From positions 62,001 through 126,000 of the forward strand of contig NZ_JAHLKR010000005.1 of the NCBI RefSeq assembly GCF_021991875.1: a DNA stretch of 64,000 bases, in the 5' to 3' direction. Under the pieces are notes generated by a model. That model made no database searches. It was given only the letters and a program-made list of their open reading frames with translations, and had not been told where the DNA came from. Within the stretch, counting starts at the first letter, position 1. The number at the start of each line of letters is the position of its first letter. The DNA comes from Mycetohabitans sp. B8 (GTDB taxonomy: Bacteria > Pseudomonadota > Gammaproteobacteria > Burkholderiales > Burkholderiaceae). The position numbers were made by a program, and so were the translations under genes. This document shows positions 1 through 9,751 of this stretch, one piece after another.

Positions 1-342
1 GTTAGAAGTGCCGGCCCGTTGAGCCACGGCATTGCCTGCCACCGCGCCCGCAATGCCGCCGACAATGCCGGTCAGGAGCGAGCCGCGGCCGCCCCCGATC
101 GAACTGCCCGTCACCGCGCCAAGCGCACCCCCGCCGAGCGTCCCAAGCGCGCCGCCGCCCTCGTTATCCGAAGCGATGTGGACTGCCCGTACGCTTTCCA
201 CGGTTCCCATGCGCACGGTCTGTTCACGCTGCGCCTGCGATGTAGTGTAGACGTCGGCCGAGCCAGCGGGCGTAAAGCACGCTGTCAGCGAAAGGCTGGC
301 GGACAGCATCACGACGAGCGTAACGTGTCTGTTGACCATCAT
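1..342 (-). CDS. SlyB-like glycine-zipper outer-membrane lipoprotein (partial, 3' end outside window)
   Basis: Reading leftwards from the ATG at 342, the frame is open to the window edge for 114 codons. It has a lipoprotein signal peptide with a lipobox (SLTAC, Cys about residue 22). A Gly/Ala-rich segment with repeated GxxxG spacing (GGGALGTLGGGALG, GGRGSLLTG, GGIAGAVAG) follows from about residue 60, which is the glycine-zipper signature of the SlyB/PcpY family. A GGGAG-type ribosome binding site lies just upstream. Such proteins sit in the outer membrane and are thought to help envelope integrity; the exact role here is inferred. The C-terminus is missing only because the window ends. Confidence 0.8.
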   Translation of the reverse strand, partial: MMVNRHVTLVVMLSASLSLTACFTPAGSADVYTTSQAQREQTVRMGTVESVRAVHIASDNEGGGALGTLGGGALGAVTGSSIGGGRGSLLTGIVGGIAGAVAGNAVAQRAGTSN

Positions 343-359
343 CGTTGTTCTCCCATAAC

Positions 360-1298
360 TTAAAACAAGCGGTAGCCGAATGCGGTTTCGAAACGAGCGC
401 CGATTTCGGTTCGATTCAATGTGTAGGTTTGTGGTCCTTGATGCGCGATCTTGATCGACCCCATCAGGCTTGCGAGGCGTCCGATGGTGGCCCAGTCCAG
501 GCCCTTTTCGATGCCGTAGAGCAGGCCACTGCGAAAGGCATCGCCACAACCGGTAGGCTCGACGACTTGATCTGCCGGCACGACCGGAATGGTTTCGACG
601 CCGTTGCGGTGATGAATCGTCGCACCCTGCGCACCGAGCGTAATGATCAACGCGTCAACGCGACTGGCGATGTCCGTCACGGACCATCCGGTTTTGTCGC
701 TCAAGAGTTTGGCTTCGTAATCATTGACTGCCACGTAGGTCGCAAGTTCAATCATCCGGCGCAGCTGGGCGCCATCGAGGATCGGTAGCCCTTGGCCCGG
801 ATCAAACATGAACGGGATGTTCGCTTGCGCAAATTGCTCCGCATGCTCGCACATGCCTTGAGCACCGTCCGGCGCGACGATGCCGAGCGTGACATCCTGC
901 GCATCACTGATGCGGTTCAGGTGACTCATTAGCATGGCGCCGGGATGAAACGCGGTGATCTGGTTGTTTTCCTGGTCGGTCGTGATCATTGCCTGTGCCG
1001 TGTGCGTGTCCGGCAGCACGCGCACGTAATCACGGCGTATGCCCAGCGAGTCGAATCGCTCCAGATAGCGTTGAGCGTCGATTTCGCCGAGCGTCGCCAT
1101 GATCAGCGGCTCGCCACCCAATAACTTCAGGCCATATGCGATATTCCCCGCGCAGCCGCCAAATTCACGGCGCATGGACGGAACGAGGAAGCTGACGTTT
1201 AGGATATGGACCTGGTCGGGCAAGATGTGCTCGCGAAAGTGCCCTTCGAAAGTCATGATGTTGTCGTACGCGAGCGAGCCGCAGATTAGCGTGGCCAC
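360..1298 (-). CDS. PfkB-family carbohydrate/nucleoside kinase
   Basis: A 312-residue sugar or nucleoside kinase of the ribokinase (PfkB) family, which phosphorylates a hydroxymethyl group using ATP. The first PfkB signature is GGCAGN at residues 47-52. The C-terminal signature PTGCGDAF, near residue 250, carries the catalytic Asp and anion-hole Gly residues. The start is a GTG with AAGGAG eight bases upstream. Related genes are often annotated adenosine kinase or ribokinase, and the substrate cannot be read from sequence. It lies downstream of tpx on the same strand, but the gap of about 160 bp suggests its own transcription signal. Confidence 0.85.
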   Translation of the reverse strand: MATLICGSLAYDNIMTFEGHFREHILPDQVHILNVSFLVPSMRREFGGCAGNIAYGLKLLGGEPLIMATLGEIDAQRYLERFDSLGIRRDYVRVLPDTHTAQAMITTDQENNQITAFHPGAMLMSHLNRISDAQDVTLGIVAPDGAQGMCEHAEQFAQANIPFMFDPGQGLPILDGAQLRRMIELATYVAVNDYEAKLLSDKTGWSVTDIASRVDALIITLGAQGATIHHRNGVETIPVVPADQVVEPTGCGDAFRSGLLYGIEKGLDWATIGRLASLMGSIKIAHQGPQTYTLNRTEIGARFETAFGYRLF

Positions 1299-1458
1299 AG
1301 TGGTGACTCCTTATAATAGGTTGAGTGCCGGATCGCCCCCCGCGCGTATCGCCGGCATGCAGGTGCGTGCTTGCACCGGCTGCCTGACACGATACACTTG
1401 TGGCCGCGCGGCCGGTATCGAGCCGGTCGCCCGCGCCGGGTGGCGGCAGGTAGGGCGT

Positions 1459-1959
1459 TTATTTCAGTGCAGCAAGGGCCGCGTCGTAATTCGGTTCGTT
1501 TTTAATTTCCGACACCCGTTCCACGTGCAGCACGTTGTCGTCTCCATCGAGCACGACAACGGCGCGCGCGGTCAAGCCGGCCAGCGGGCCAGTCTTGATG
1601 TCCACCCCGTATTGGCTGGCGAAATCTCGGTTACGGAACGTCGAGGCCGTGATCACATTCTCGATGCCTTCGGTTGTGCAAAACCGCGTCGCTGCAAACG
1701 GTAAGTCAGCCGAAATCACAATTACGACGGTGTTCTCCAGCTTGCTTGCCGCTTCGTTGAACTTGCGCGTCGATGTTGCGCAGGTGGGCGTATCCAGGCT
1801 CGGCACGACGTTCAGGACCTTGCGCTTGCCAGCGAAGTCGTTGAGCTTCACGTCCGCCAGGCCCTTGCCGACCAGTGAGAATGGCGCCGCCTTCTGGCCG
1901 ACGGCCGGCAGTGTACCGGCGACTTCGATTGGGCTACCCCCGAGAGTGACTTGACTCAT
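1459..1959 (-). CDS. tpx: Thiol peroxidase (Tpx)
   Basis: A 166-residue atypical 2-Cys peroxiredoxin that reduces hydrogen and alkyl peroxides with thioredoxin as electron donor. The peroxidatic Cys is at residue 60 in [14 protein letters not shown] and the resolving Cys is Cys94 in RFCTTEG. Length matches the family. The start has an AGGAG site six bases upstream. Its ATG overlaps the stop of the decayed zinc-ribbon ORF by an ATGA, which may be accidental because that ORF appears to have lost its real 3' end. Confidence 0.96.
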   Translation of the reverse strand: MSQVTLGGSPIEVAGTLPAVGQKAAPFSLVGKGLADVKLNDFAGKRKVLNVVPSLDTPTCATSTRKFNEAASKLENTVVIVISADLPFAATRFCTTEGIENVITASTFRNRDFASQYGVDIKTGPLAGLTARAVVVLDGDDNVLHVERVSEIKNEPNYDAALAALK

Positions 1960-2522
1960 GGTTTGCTCCTGCGATAGTGGCGGTGGGCGCTCGGGCCGAG
2001 CGCTTGCCGCCGGGTCAATGATGGGGTGGCGTGCACGCTGCGCGTCACGAATAGACAGTCTGCAGCGGTTCCTCTAGTTTGGCATGCAACGGCGTGTCCC
2101 GCAGCGTGTGGTTGCGTTGCAGCCGCTGCGGGCGGCAATGCGTCAAGCGCGGCATGCGGCAATATCTGCGGTGCCTGGTTTTCGCCGGTGATCGGCGCGG
2201 TATCGCGTAGCGTCGCGTCCGCTGCGTCGTGTTCCAAGTGTGCCCAGGCATGGCCGGTCGTAAGTGCTGGCGCGCGTGCGCGTGCTGGTGCGTTTGCCGT
2301 GGCACGCGCGGCTCCGCCGTCTTCGGTGTCCCCTGCGTCGCAGCCGTCGTCGGGTCGCGCGGCAACGTCGGTCAGCAACCAGGGCTCGACTTGCCGGGCC
2401 GCACCGTCGAGGATTTCCAGGCAATGGCCACAGCGCACCACGCCGTGGCGCAGTTTCAATTGATCGGCAGTGAGTCGGTAGATGGTAGTACCGCAGCGGA
2501 GATAGCGGGTGGCGAGCGTCAT
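1956..2522 (-). pseudogene. Decayed zinc-ribbon (DUF3426-type) protein, C-terminal membrane part missing
   Basis: The N-terminus (TADQLKLRHGVVRCGHCLEI, residues 18-37) matches the zinc-ribbon start of the MJ0042/DUF3426 proteins that commonly follow prmA in Burkholderia. Two features are wrong. The first zinc knuckle, normally CPHC, reads YLRC, so one ligand is lost to a Tyr codon. The remaining 140 residues are Ala/Arg/His-rich with no transmembrane segment and no DUF3426 domain, whereas relatives are much longer. The ORF then runs into the ribosome binding site of tpx. A 3' deletion plus frameshift is the simplest reading; a short expressed protein cannot be excluded. Confidence 0.6.
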
Positions 2523-2588
2523 GTCAACGGGTTACTCTGAGCCGGCGCATGGCGCGCCGACCAATCGGTTGAGATCCCGGTATAGTAA

Positions 2589-3488
2589 CTAACTATCCCG
2601 ACGCTGCCCGGCCAGGCACACCCATCCGTCCTGTTCACGCCAAACGGCAAGCTCGATGTGGCGTGCGTAGGCTGCCGCGACTTCGTCCGCTTGGCGCGCC
2701 AGTACCCCGGATAGCGCAAGTCTTCCGCCCGGCTTTACCCTGGAGGCCAGCATCGAAGCCATGAGCTTCAGCGGATTGGATAGGATGTTGGCGACGACCA
2801 CATCGAACTCGTTTGCGGGGCACTCATGGGGCAGCCCATACGTGACGTCGACGTGATTGCGCTCGCTGTTGTGCTGGGCCGAGTCGATCGCCTGCGGGTC
2901 GATGTCGATGCCCACGACCGGCGTGGCGCCGAACTTGCGTGCAAGTATTGCCAGGATGCCAGAGCCACATCCGTAGTCGAGCAGCGAATCGCCGGCACGC
3001 ACGTGCTGCTCGATCCATTCCATACATAGGCGTGTGGTCGGATGGCTGCCGGTGCCAAAGGCGAGCCCCGGGTCGAGTTCCAGCACCACGGCGTCGTGCT
3101 GCGGTGCGTCGTGCCATGATGGCACGACCCAGATCCGCTGGCCGACATGGATCGGCTCGAACTGGGATTGCGTGAGTCGCACCCAGTCCTGCTCCTGGAC
3201 GTCGCGCGCGGTGAAGGCCGGCGGCGCGGGTAGGCCGGCCTCATTCGCGGCGGCGGCTAGCAGCACGGCGGGGTCCTGTTCCGCGGCAAGCATGGCAATC
3301 ACCCGCGAGTGCGTCCACGCGGCACGATCCGGTATGAGGCCGGGTTCACCGAACAGTGCTTGTTCGTGCGGCGTATCTGCGTCGGCGTCCTCGACGCAGA
3401 CCGACAACACGCCCAATTCGAGCAGCGCGTCTGACAAAGGCTCGGCGCGCTCACGATCAACTTCGACGACGACTTCGCGATAGCTCAT
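2589..3488 (-). CDS. prmA: Ribosomal protein L11 methyltransferase
   Basis: A 299-residue SAM-dependent methyltransferase that trimethylates lysines and the N-terminus of ribosomal protein L11. The N-terminal substrate-binding domain is residues 1 to about 100. The Rossmann methyltransferase domain shows motif I as [12 protein letters not shown] and the substrate motif NILSNPL. It lies four bases downstream of accC on the same strand, so it is probably translated from the aroQ-accB-accC-prmA transcript. Confidence 0.96.
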   Translation of the reverse strand: MSYREVVVEVDRERAEPLSDALLELGVLSVCVEDADADTPHEQALFGEPGLIPDRAAWTHSRVIAMLAAEQDPAVLLAAAANEAGLPAPPAFTARDVQEQDWVRLTQSQFEPIHVGQRIWVVPSWHDAPQHDAVVLELDPGLAFGTGSHPTTRLCMEWIEQHVRAGDSLLDYGCGSGILAILARKFGATPVVGIDIDPQAIDSAQHNSERNHVDVTYGLPHECPANEFDVVVANILSNPLKLMASMLASRVKPGGRLALSGVLARQADEVAAAYARHIELAVWREQDGWVCLAGQRRDS

Positions 3489-3492
3489 GCCG

Positions 3493-4866
3493 TTACGTTT
3501 CCTCAGGGGCGGCCTGCTGTTTGGCCGCCAACTTGTCTTCGAGGTAATGGATGCTCGTGCCGCCCTGGACGAACTTGGCGTCCAGCATCAATTCCCGGTG
3601 CAACGGGATATTCGTCCGAATACCCTCGACCACCATCTCGGACAACGCGATACGCATCCGATTGATCGCCTGTTCGCGGGTCGCGCCGTACGCGATCAGC
3701 TTGCCGATCATCGAATCATAGTTGGGCGGCACAAAGTAACCATTGTACGCGTGCGAATCGACGCGGATGCCCGGACCGCCGGGCGCGTGCCATGACGTGA
3801 TCCGTCCCGGCGACGGCGTGAACTTGAATGGATCTTCCGCGTTGATCCGGCATTCGATCGCGTGACCACGGAATGCGATGTCGCGTTGCCGCACCGACAG
3901 TTTCTCGCCTGCCGCGATGCGGATCTGCTCTTGGACGATATCCACGCCCGTGATCAGCTCGGTCACCGGATGCTCAACCTGGACCCGGGTGTTCATTTCG
4001 ATGAAGTAGAACTCGCCGTTTTCGTACAGGAACTCGAACGTGCCGGCACCCAGGTAGCCCATTTTCTTGCACGCTTCGGCGCAGCGATCGCCGATCCGGT
4101 CGATCAACCGGCGCGCGATGTCAGGCGCTGGCGCCTCTTCGATCACTTTTTGATGGCGCCGTTGCATCGAGCAGTCGCGCTCGCCGAGCCAGACCGCGCT
4201 CTTGAACGAGTCGGCCAGCACCTGGATCTCGATGTGTCGCGGATTCTCCAGGAACTTTTCCATGTAGACCTGCGGGTTGCCAAACGCGCGACCGGCTTCT
4301 TCGCGCGTCATGTTGACCGCGTTGACGAGTGCCGCTTCCGTGTGCACGACCCGCATACCGCGCCCGCCGCCGCCGCCGGCCGCCTTGATGATCACCGGAT
4401 AGCCGATCGAGCGTGCGATCTTGACGATCTCCTTCGGATCGTCCGGCAACGCGCCGTCCGAACCCGGCACACACGGCACGCCTGTCTTGATCATCGTCTG
4501 CTTGGCGCTGACTTTGTCGCCCATCAGCCGGATGGTCTCCGGGCGCGGGCCGATGAACGTGAAGCCGGACTGCTCGACCCGCTCCGCAAAGTCGGCGTTC
4601 TCGGACAGGAAGCCGTAGCCCGGATGGATTGCTTCGGCGTCGGTGACTTCCGCCGCGCTGATGAGCGCCGGCATGTTCAGGTAGCTTAGATTCGATGGCG
4701 CCGGCCCGATGCAGACTGCTTCGTCGGCAAGGCGTACGTACTTTGCTTCCTTATCGGCTTCCGAATAGATGACAACCGTCTTGACGCCGAGCTCGCGGCA
4801 CGCGCGCTGAATGCGCAGTGCGATTTCGCCGCGGTTGGCAATGAGTATTTTCTCAAACATAGGCAA
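3493..4866 (-). CDS. accC: Biotin carboxylase subunit of acetyl-CoA carboxylase
   Basis: A 457-residue ATP-grasp enzyme that carboxylates the biotin on AccB, the first step of fatty-acid synthesis. It shows the N-terminal [10 protein letters not shown] motif, the Gly-rich ATP lid GGGGGRGMR near residue 165, and the catalytic region with [14 protein letters not shown]. Length is typical. It follows accB by nine bases on the same strand, the standard accBC arrangement. Confidence 0.98.
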   Translation of the reverse strand: MPMFEKILIANRGEIALRIQRACRELGVKTVVIYSEADKEAKYVRLADEAVCIGPAPSNLSYLNMPALISAAEVTDAEAIHPGYGFLSENADFAERVEQSGFTFIGPRPETIRLMGDKVSAKQTMIKTGVPCVPGSDGALPDDPKEIVKIARSIGYPVIIKAAGGGGGRGMRVVHTEAALVNAVNMTREEAGRAFGNPQVYMEKFLENPRHIEIQVLADSFKSAVWLGERDCSMQRRHQKVIEEAPAPDIARRLIDRIGDRCAEACKKMGYLGAGTFEFLYENGEFYFIEMNTRVQVEHPVTELITGVDIVQEQIRIAAGEKLSVRQRDIAFRGHAIECRINAEDPFKFTPSPGRITSWHAPGGPGIRVDSHAYNGYFVPPNYDSMIGKLIAYGATREQAINRMRIALSEMVVEGIRTNIPLHRELMLDAKFVQGGTSIHYLEDKLAAKQQAAPEET

Positions 4867-4875
4867 AGCGACCCG

Positions 4876-5346
4876 TTAACCGATCACGAACAGCGGTTGG
4901 CCATACTCGACGGCCTGGCCATTTTCAACGAGGATTTCCTTGACCACGCCCGTCTTGTCGGCTTCGATCTCGTTGAGCAGCTTCATCGCCTCGATAATGC
5001 AGATCGTCTGCCCCTCCTTGACCGAATCGCCCACTTGCACGAACGGATCGGCCCCCGGCGACGGCGCGCGGTAGAACGTGCCCACCATCGGCGAGGTGAC
5101 CACATGGCCTTGCGGCGTGGCGGCGGCGGGGGTCGCGGGTGTGTCGGATTCAGCCGACGCGGCAGCCGGTGCGCCGGCCGCACCGGTGACCTGCGGCGCC
5201 GGGGCGTATTGTGCCTGGGACGGCAGATAGACGGGCGCTGCGTTCTTGACGATCCGGACCTTGCCTTCGCCTTCGGTGACTTCGAGCTCCGAGATGCCGG
5301 ACTCGGATACCAGGTCGATCAGGGTTTTAAGTTTGCGTAGATCCAT
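4876..5346 (-). CDS. accB: Biotin carboxyl carrier protein of acetyl-CoA carboxylase
   Basis: The ATG at 5346 ([12 protein letters not shown]) is chosen over upstream in-frame codons because it matches the conserved AccB start. The 156-residue protein has a short N-terminal dimerisation helix, a flexible Pro/Ala-rich linker at about residues 45-75, and a biotinyl domain with EAMKLLNE, Lys122 being the biotinylated residue. It carries CO2 between AccC and the carboxyltransferase. It is co-directional with aroQ upstream and accC downstream. Confidence 0.97.
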   Translation of the reverse strand: MDLRKLKTLIDLVSESGISELEVTEGEGKVRIVKNAAPVYLPSQAQYAPAPQVTGAAGAPAAASAESDTPATPAAATPQGHVVTSPMVGTFYRAPSPGADPFVQVGDSVKEGQTICIIEAMKLLNEIEADKTGVVKEILVENGQAVEYGQPLFVIG

Positions 5347-5422
5347 CGGAGGTCCCCAAATTGATGTGGCGTCCGGGCCAGGCCCGGAATAGCGAAAGTG
5401 TGGTGTTGCCAGAAAAAAGACG

Positions 5423-5872
5423 TCAATGCGACCGGTCCAGGCGCCCCAGCGCAAAGTCCAGCGCGTACAGGTAGCCTTGCCAGCCGAGTCCGCAGATCAC
5501 GCCCTGCGCCAAGTCGGAGAAATACGACGCATGGCGGAAAGCCTCGCGTCGATGCACGTTCGACAAGTGGATCTCGACAAATGGGATCCCCGTTGCCGCA
5601 ATCGCGTCGCGGATCGCCACGCTAGTGTGCGTGAAGGCGGCGGGGTTGATCAGCACAAAGCCGATCTGCTCGTCAAGCGCCTGGTGCAAGCGCTCGATGA
5701 TTTCGCCCTCGTGATTGCTCTGGAAGCAACTGAGCACCGCCCCCGCGGCGGCAGCTTTCTCCGCCAGCGCCTGCTCGATCTGGGCGAGCGTCGTACTGCC
5801 GTACGTTTGCGGCTCGCGCGTGCCGAGCAAATTGAGGTTGGGGCCATTGACGACCAGGATGCGAAGACTCAT
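5423..5872 (-). CDS. aroQ: Type II 3-dehydroquinate dehydratase
   Basis: A 149-residue dodecameric type II dehydroquinase, third step of the shikimate pathway. It has the N-terminal motif [13 protein letters not shown], an active-site loop with Tyr (QTYG), NPAAFTHTS, and the catalytic His in [11 protein letters not shown]. It is the first gene of the aroQ-accB-accC-prmA cluster. The AT-rich stretch 5880-6145 upstream is its likely promoter region. Confidence 0.97.
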   Translation of the reverse strand: MSLRILVVNGPNLNLLGTREPQTYGSTTLAQIEQALAEKAAAAGAVLSCFQSNHEGEIIERLHQALDEQIGFVLINPAAFTHTSVAIRDAIAATGIPFVEIHLSNVHRREAFRHASYFSDLAQGVICGLGWQGYLYALDFALGRLDRSH

Positions 5873-6145
5873 GGGAGTTCGTTTTCTGCGAAGTTGCGCG
5901 CACTTTACCGCTGATTCAAAAAAAGTGTCCAGTTTTCGGCGTGCTCATCGTTAAAAGAACGAGCGTTCGCCAAAGCGTGTCGGTTGTAAATGTAGTCGAT
6001 CGAGCAACAAATAGCAGACAACTGCGGCGAATACCAACAATTTATCGATAAATTACCGAATAATTTGCGATCGATACGCGCTGTCGGCGACTAGCACGCG
6101 AGCGCCGCACTGGCAGGCCGCACAGCAGCGACTATTGCGCCTATG
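5873..6145 (-). promoter_or_regulatory. Putative promoter region of the aroQ-acc operon with a perfect 16-bp palindrome
   Basis: This 273-bp gap is clearly more AT-rich than its surroundings. It contains AATTTATC directly followed by its reverse complement GATAAATT at 6038-6053, a perfect palindrome. On the minus strand a possible sigma-70 pair, TTGTTG and TACAAC with 16 bases between, lies nearer to aroQ. No protein match seen. The palindrome could be an operator or only part of an AT-rich upstream element. Confidence 0.4.
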
Positions 6146-6748
6146 TCATAGCGCGTCTAGTTCCGTGCTGAGCCGCGTCGCATCGATTTCCCCCAGCTTC
6201 AAGTAGCGAACGTGCCCGGCTTTGTCGATAACCACGGTGAATGGCAATCCGCCGGCCTGGTTGCCGAACTGGCGAGCCAAGTCCGCGCCGCCGAAGCCAG
6301 CTATGTAGACCGGATAGCCGATCGTCACCTTGGATAGGAATTGCAATACATTCCGGGCCGAATCGACGCCAATGCCGACGAAGCGCACGCCTTTGTCCGC
6401 GTAGCGGCGTTGCAACGCGGACAGCGCCGGTATTTCCTTCACGCATGGCGCACACCACGACGCCCAGAAGTTCACCACGGTGACTTTGCCGCGATACTGG
6501 GCCAACGACTGAGGCTGGCCTGCTGGATCGGGCAGCGAACTAGCAAACAGCGCGCGTACCGCATCGTCGTGTGCCGTGTAGGGAGGCGCGATGGCATACG
6601 CCGGCGTGGCCCCCGCTGGCTGCACTGCGCAGGCATGCGGCGGCGCGCACAGCAAGCAGGCCACGGCGAGCCACGCGGCACGGGCGCGACGTGCCGGGGC
6701 GGGCACCGCAGAAGCGGGGGGGAAGTCAGGATACAACGTCGCGTTCAT
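6146..6748 (-). CDS. TlpA/ResA-like thiol-disulfide oxidoreductase
   Basis: A 200-residue exported thioredoxin-fold protein. The ATG at 6748 (MNATLYPDF) is preferred; upstream in-frame codons extend through a low-complexity repeat. A hydrophobic segment at about residues 23-42 serves as signal or anchor. The active site WCAPC (Cys99 and Cys102) lies in VVNFWASWC. This family reduces periplasmic disulfides, for example in cytochrome c maturation; the substrate is unknown. It sits between aroQ and the nucleotidyltransferase-like gene on the same strand. Confidence 0.9.
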   Translation of the reverse strand: MNATLYPDFPPASAVPAPARRARAAWLAVACLLCAPPHACAVQPAGATPAYAIAPPYTAHDDAVRALFASSLPDPAGQPQSLAQYRGKVTVVNFWASWCAPCVKEIPALSALQRRYADKGVRFVGIGVDSARNVLQFLSKVTIGYPVYIAGFGGADLARQFGNQAGGLPFTVVIDKAGHVRYLKLGEIDATRLSTELDAL

Positions 6749-6800
6749 CACATTTCCACTAAAACAAAGGCGAACGGCTACCGCCCACGCCGGTTCCGGC

Positions 6801-6830
6801 TGCGGTGCGGTGCGGTGCGGTGCGGTGCGC
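6801..6830. repeat. Pentanucleotide tandem repeat (TGCGG x5 plus a variant)
   Basis: Five exact copies of TGCGG followed by TGCGC lie in the short gap between two minus-strand genes, within the 5' region of the TlpA-like gene. The flanking 30 bp continue in degenerate form. It is prone to slippage. Confidence 0.8.
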
Positions 6831-6875
6831 TGAGGGGCGCTGCGCTGAGGTGCCGGCGGCGTTTGCCACTGCCGT

Positions 6876-7496
6876 TTAACCCGCATCGAGCAGCGCTTGG
6901 ACTGACGCCGCGTTCGCGCGTGCCTGTCGTCCGCGTGCATCGGTGCGGACCGCGCCACGCAAATCATTCGTGTCGTATAGCGCCACATGGATGCCGACCG
7001 CGTTGCTGTTACCGTCGCGGGCGAGGAAACTCAATGTCTCAACCGCTGCGCGACCGGCGAAATGGCGCGTCTCGGATACGTGGTACTGTACGCCGACGTT
7101 CAGTAGATGGATGGCCACCTCTTTGGGATTATCGCAAAACACTTGCAGGTGGATGTCCGAATGGACGCCGGCCGTGCCGTTAAGCACGGCGCCGGTTAAG
7201 TAGGGATTGAATTGCGCGAGCCGCGCCATCCAGTCCAGCGCGATTTCGCGCAGACGCCGCAGGATGCCGGGCTGTGTGTCGCCATGGAATAACGCCAAAT
7301 ATTCCCGTATTTCTTCCTCGATCCGGTCGTTATCGGGCAACCATTCGCCAGCAACACGCGTCTCGCCAATGATTTGCCGGGCTGCTTTGCGCTTGGCGCT
7401 AGCATAGTCGAGCCCGTCTTCGGCGATCAGGCGCGCGGCCACCAACGCGATCTCATCGCGCACGCGCTCTCGCTCCAGGTGCAGTTTCGAAGCCAT
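6876..7496 (-). CDS. Conserved protein with nucleotidyltransferase-like signature
   Basis: The ATG at 7496 (MASKLHLERERVRDEI) gives 206 residues; the open frame continues upstream but overlaps mpl. The middle contains AVLNGTAGVHSDIHLQVFCD, which resembles the G-S/T...SDIxL core of nucleotidyltransferase-fold proteins, then VAIHLLNVGV. The first 60 residues look helical and charged. It is divergent from mpl, a neighbourhood common in Burkholderia. The function is unknown; only fold similarity is suggested. Confidence 0.75.
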   Translation of the reverse strand: MASKLHLERERVRDEIALVAARLIAEDGLDYASAKRKAARQIIGETRVAGEWLPDNDRIEEEIREYLALFHGDTQPGILRRLREIALDWMARLAQFNPYLTGAVLNGTAGVHSDIHLQVFCDNPKEVAIHLLNVGVQYHVSETRHFAGRAAVETLSFLARDGNSNAVGIHVALYDTNDLRGAVRTDARGRQARANAASVQALLDAG

Positions 7497-7670
7497 GACG
7501 GTAATGATACCCGCAGTTCGCACACGCGCCGTGCATTGCCGCCGCGGGGCCCGGTCGTGGGCGGCCCCTCGGTTACAATGTCGCACTTTACTCCACGCCA
7601 GTTCCAAACGCAGTCCGACGATACGGCGCGGACCGCGCCCGCTCGGTAGACGGACTCCAACTCCAACGCT

Positions 7671-9065
7671 ATGCACATTCATATTCTCGGGATTTGCGGC
7701 ACGTTCATGGGCGGCTTGGCCGTACTGGCACGCGCCGCGGGTCACAAGGTTACGGGCTGCGACACTGGCGTGTACCCGCCGATGAGCACCCAGTTGCAAA
7801 GCCAGGGCATCGAGTTGATCCAGGGCTATGGTGAAGCGCAACTGGCATTGCAGCCGGACCTGTTCGTCGTTGGCAATGTCGTGATGCGTGGCAACCCGCT
7901 GATGGAAGCGATTTTGGATCGTGGCTTGCCCTACGTGTCGGGCCCGCAGTGGTTGGGGGAGCACGTGCTGGCCGGCAAATGGGTGCTGGCTGTCGCCGGC
8001 ACGCACGGCAAGACCAGTACGGCGTCGATGCTTGCGTGGTTGCTCGAGGACGCAGGGATGAACCCCGGCTTCCTGATCGGCGGCGTGCCGTTGAACTTTG
8101 GCCTCTCCGCCCGGCTGACCGATTCGAGCTTTTTCGTGATCGAGGCAGACGAGTACGACACCGCATTTTTCGACAAGCGATCCAAGTTTGTTCACTATCG
8201 GCCCCGCACGGCCATATTGAACAATCTCGAATTCGACCATGCCGATATCTTCGACAACCTGGCGGCGATCGAGACGCAGTTTCATCACCTGGTGCGCACC
8301 CTTCCAAGAACGGGGCGGATCGTTGTGAACGGCGCTGACGACGCACTGCAGCGCGTGCTGGCCCGGGGCTGCTGGAGCGAGGTCGAGCGCTTCGGCGTCG
8401 AGGGCGGATGGCAGGCGCTACCGGCCGATGCGGTGGGGCCGGCAGACGAGCGTTTCGCGGTGTATCGGTGTGCGCAACAGGTGGGCGTGGTCGACTGGCC
8501 GCTGCAAGGTGAGCACAACCGGATGAACGCGCTGGCTGCCATCGCGGCTGCGCACAGTGTTGGCGTGCCGGCTGCGCGGGCGGTGACGTCGCTCGGCGGC
8601 TTTCGCAACGTGAAGCGCCGCATGGAGGTGCGCGGCAGCGTCGATGGCGTGACCGTCTACGATGACTTCGCGCACCATCCGAGCGCGATCGGCACGACCA
8701 TCGCCGGCTTGCGCACCCGCATCGGCGATGCGTCGCACGCCCGGATCCTCGCGGTGTTCGAGCCGCGCTCGAACACCATGAAACTGGGCACGATGAAGGC
8801 GCAGCTTCCTGCAAGTCTGGCGGGTGCCGATTGGGTGTTCGGTTACGGTGCGCCCTCGGGCAAGGACGCGCTCGGCTGGGATCTTGGGGCGGCGCTTGCG
8901 CCGCTGGGAGACAAGGCACACGCCTTCGATGACCTCGGTGCACTGGTGCGGGCCGTCGCCGCGGTTGCGCGTGCCGGCGATCATGTGCTCGTGATGAGCA
9001 ACGGCGGTTTCGGCGGCGTGCACCAGAAGCTGCTTGACGCGCTGGCGAACCGGAGAGCGGCATGA
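7671..9065 (+). CDS. mpl: UDP-N-acetylmuramate:L-alanyl-gamma-D-glutamyl-meso-diaminopimelate ligase
   Basis: A 464-residue Mur ligase that attaches recycled tripeptide to UDP-MurNAc. It has the N-terminal UDP-binding Rossmann motif HILGICGTFMGG, the ATP P-loop GTHGKTST near residue 111, and the Mur ligase C-terminal domain with DDFAHHPSAI. Length fits Mpl rather than MurC. A TACAAT hexamer at 7574-7579 is a possible -10 box. It overlaps the following esterase gene by ATGA. Confidence 0.96.
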   Translation: MHIHILGICGTFMGGLAVLARAAGHKVTGCDTGVYPPMSTQLQSQGIELIQGYGEAQLALQPDLFVVGNVVMRGNPLMEAILDRGLPYVSGPQWLGEHVLAGKWVLAVAGTHGKTSTASMLAWLLEDAGMNPGFLIGGVPLNFGLSARLTDSSFFVIEADEYDTAFFDKRSKFVHYRPRTAILNNLEFDHADIFDNLAAIETQFHHLVRTLPRTGRIVVNGADDALQRVLARGCWSEVERFGVEGGWQALPADAVGPADERFAVYRCAQQVGVVDWPLQGEHNRMNALAAIAAAHSVGVPAARAVTSLGGFRNVKRRMEVRGSVDGVTVYDDFAHHPSAIGTTIAGLRTRIGDASHARILAVFEPRSNTMKLGTMKAQLPASLAGADWVFGYGAPSGKDALGWDLGAALAPLGDKAHAFDDLGALVRAVAAVARAGDHVLVMSNGGFGGVHQKLLDALANRRAA

Positions 9066-9676
9066 TTCTCTACCTGCACGGATTCCGCTCTTCGCCCCGC
9101 TCGTTCAAGGCACGCCTGCTGGCCGAGCGGCTGACGCGGCTTGGTCGAGCCGGCGACTGGCTGTGCCCGCAATTGCCCGTGTCGCCGCGCGAGACGATCG
9201 CGCTGGCCGAGCAACTCGTCCAACAGGCTCAACAGGCGCGTGCGGCGGATCGCGCCGCGCCGGTTACGCTGATCGGCAGCTCGCTAGGTGGGTTTTTTGC
9301 CACCTATCTGGCCGAAAAACATGGCTGGCCGGCGATGCTGCTCAACCCGGCCGTGGTGCCGCAGCGCGACTTGTCCGCGTATGTTGGTGAGCAGCCGTTG
9401 TGGCATGGCGGCGGCTCGATCGTTGTCGAGCCGCATCACGTGGACGAGTTGGGTGCGCTGCAGGTCGCCGCGATCACGCGGCCTGAACGGTATCATTTAA
9501 TTGCCGCGACCGGCGACGAAGTCCTCGACTACCGGGAGATGCTTGCGCACTACGCCGGTGTGCGCACCACGCTAATCGATGGCGGCGACCATGCGATCAG
9601 CGATTTTGCGACGTACTTGGATGACGTGCTCGCGTTTTGCGGCATCGACACTGGCCGCGGACCCGTTGCGGCGTAG
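9062..9676 (+). CDS. YqiA/YcfP-family alpha/beta-hydrolase (esterase)
   Basis: A 204-residue alpha/beta-hydrolase beginning ILYLHGFRSSPRSFKA, with the oxyanion HGF motif, the nucleophile elbow GSSLGG near residue 77, an Asp in ATGDEVLDY and the catalytic His in GGDHAISDF. This matches the YqiA esterase family; the physiological substrate is unknown. The start codon overlaps the stop of mpl (ATGA), so translation is probably coupled. Confidence 0.9.
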   Translation: MILYLHGFRSSPRSFKARLLAERLTRLGRAGDWLCPQLPVSPRETIALAEQLVQQAQQARAADRAAPVTLIGSSLGGFFATYLAEKHGWPAMLLNPAVVPQRDLSAYVGEQPLWHGGGSIVVEPHHVDELGALQVAAITRPERYHLIAATGDEVLDYREMLAHYAGVRTTLIDGGDHAISDFATYLDDVLAFCGIDTGRGPVAA

Positions 9677-9751
9677 GACTGGACCCCCGGGCGGCGCATG
9701 CACCGCCGCCCCAGGCCGCCATGCGCGGCCTTCACGTTTCGAGAGTACCGA

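Noticed and set aside
7750-9063. A 437-codon minus-strand frame opposite mpl
   Set aside because: Low-complexity Arg/Pro/Ser composition and complete overlap with mpl; shadow.
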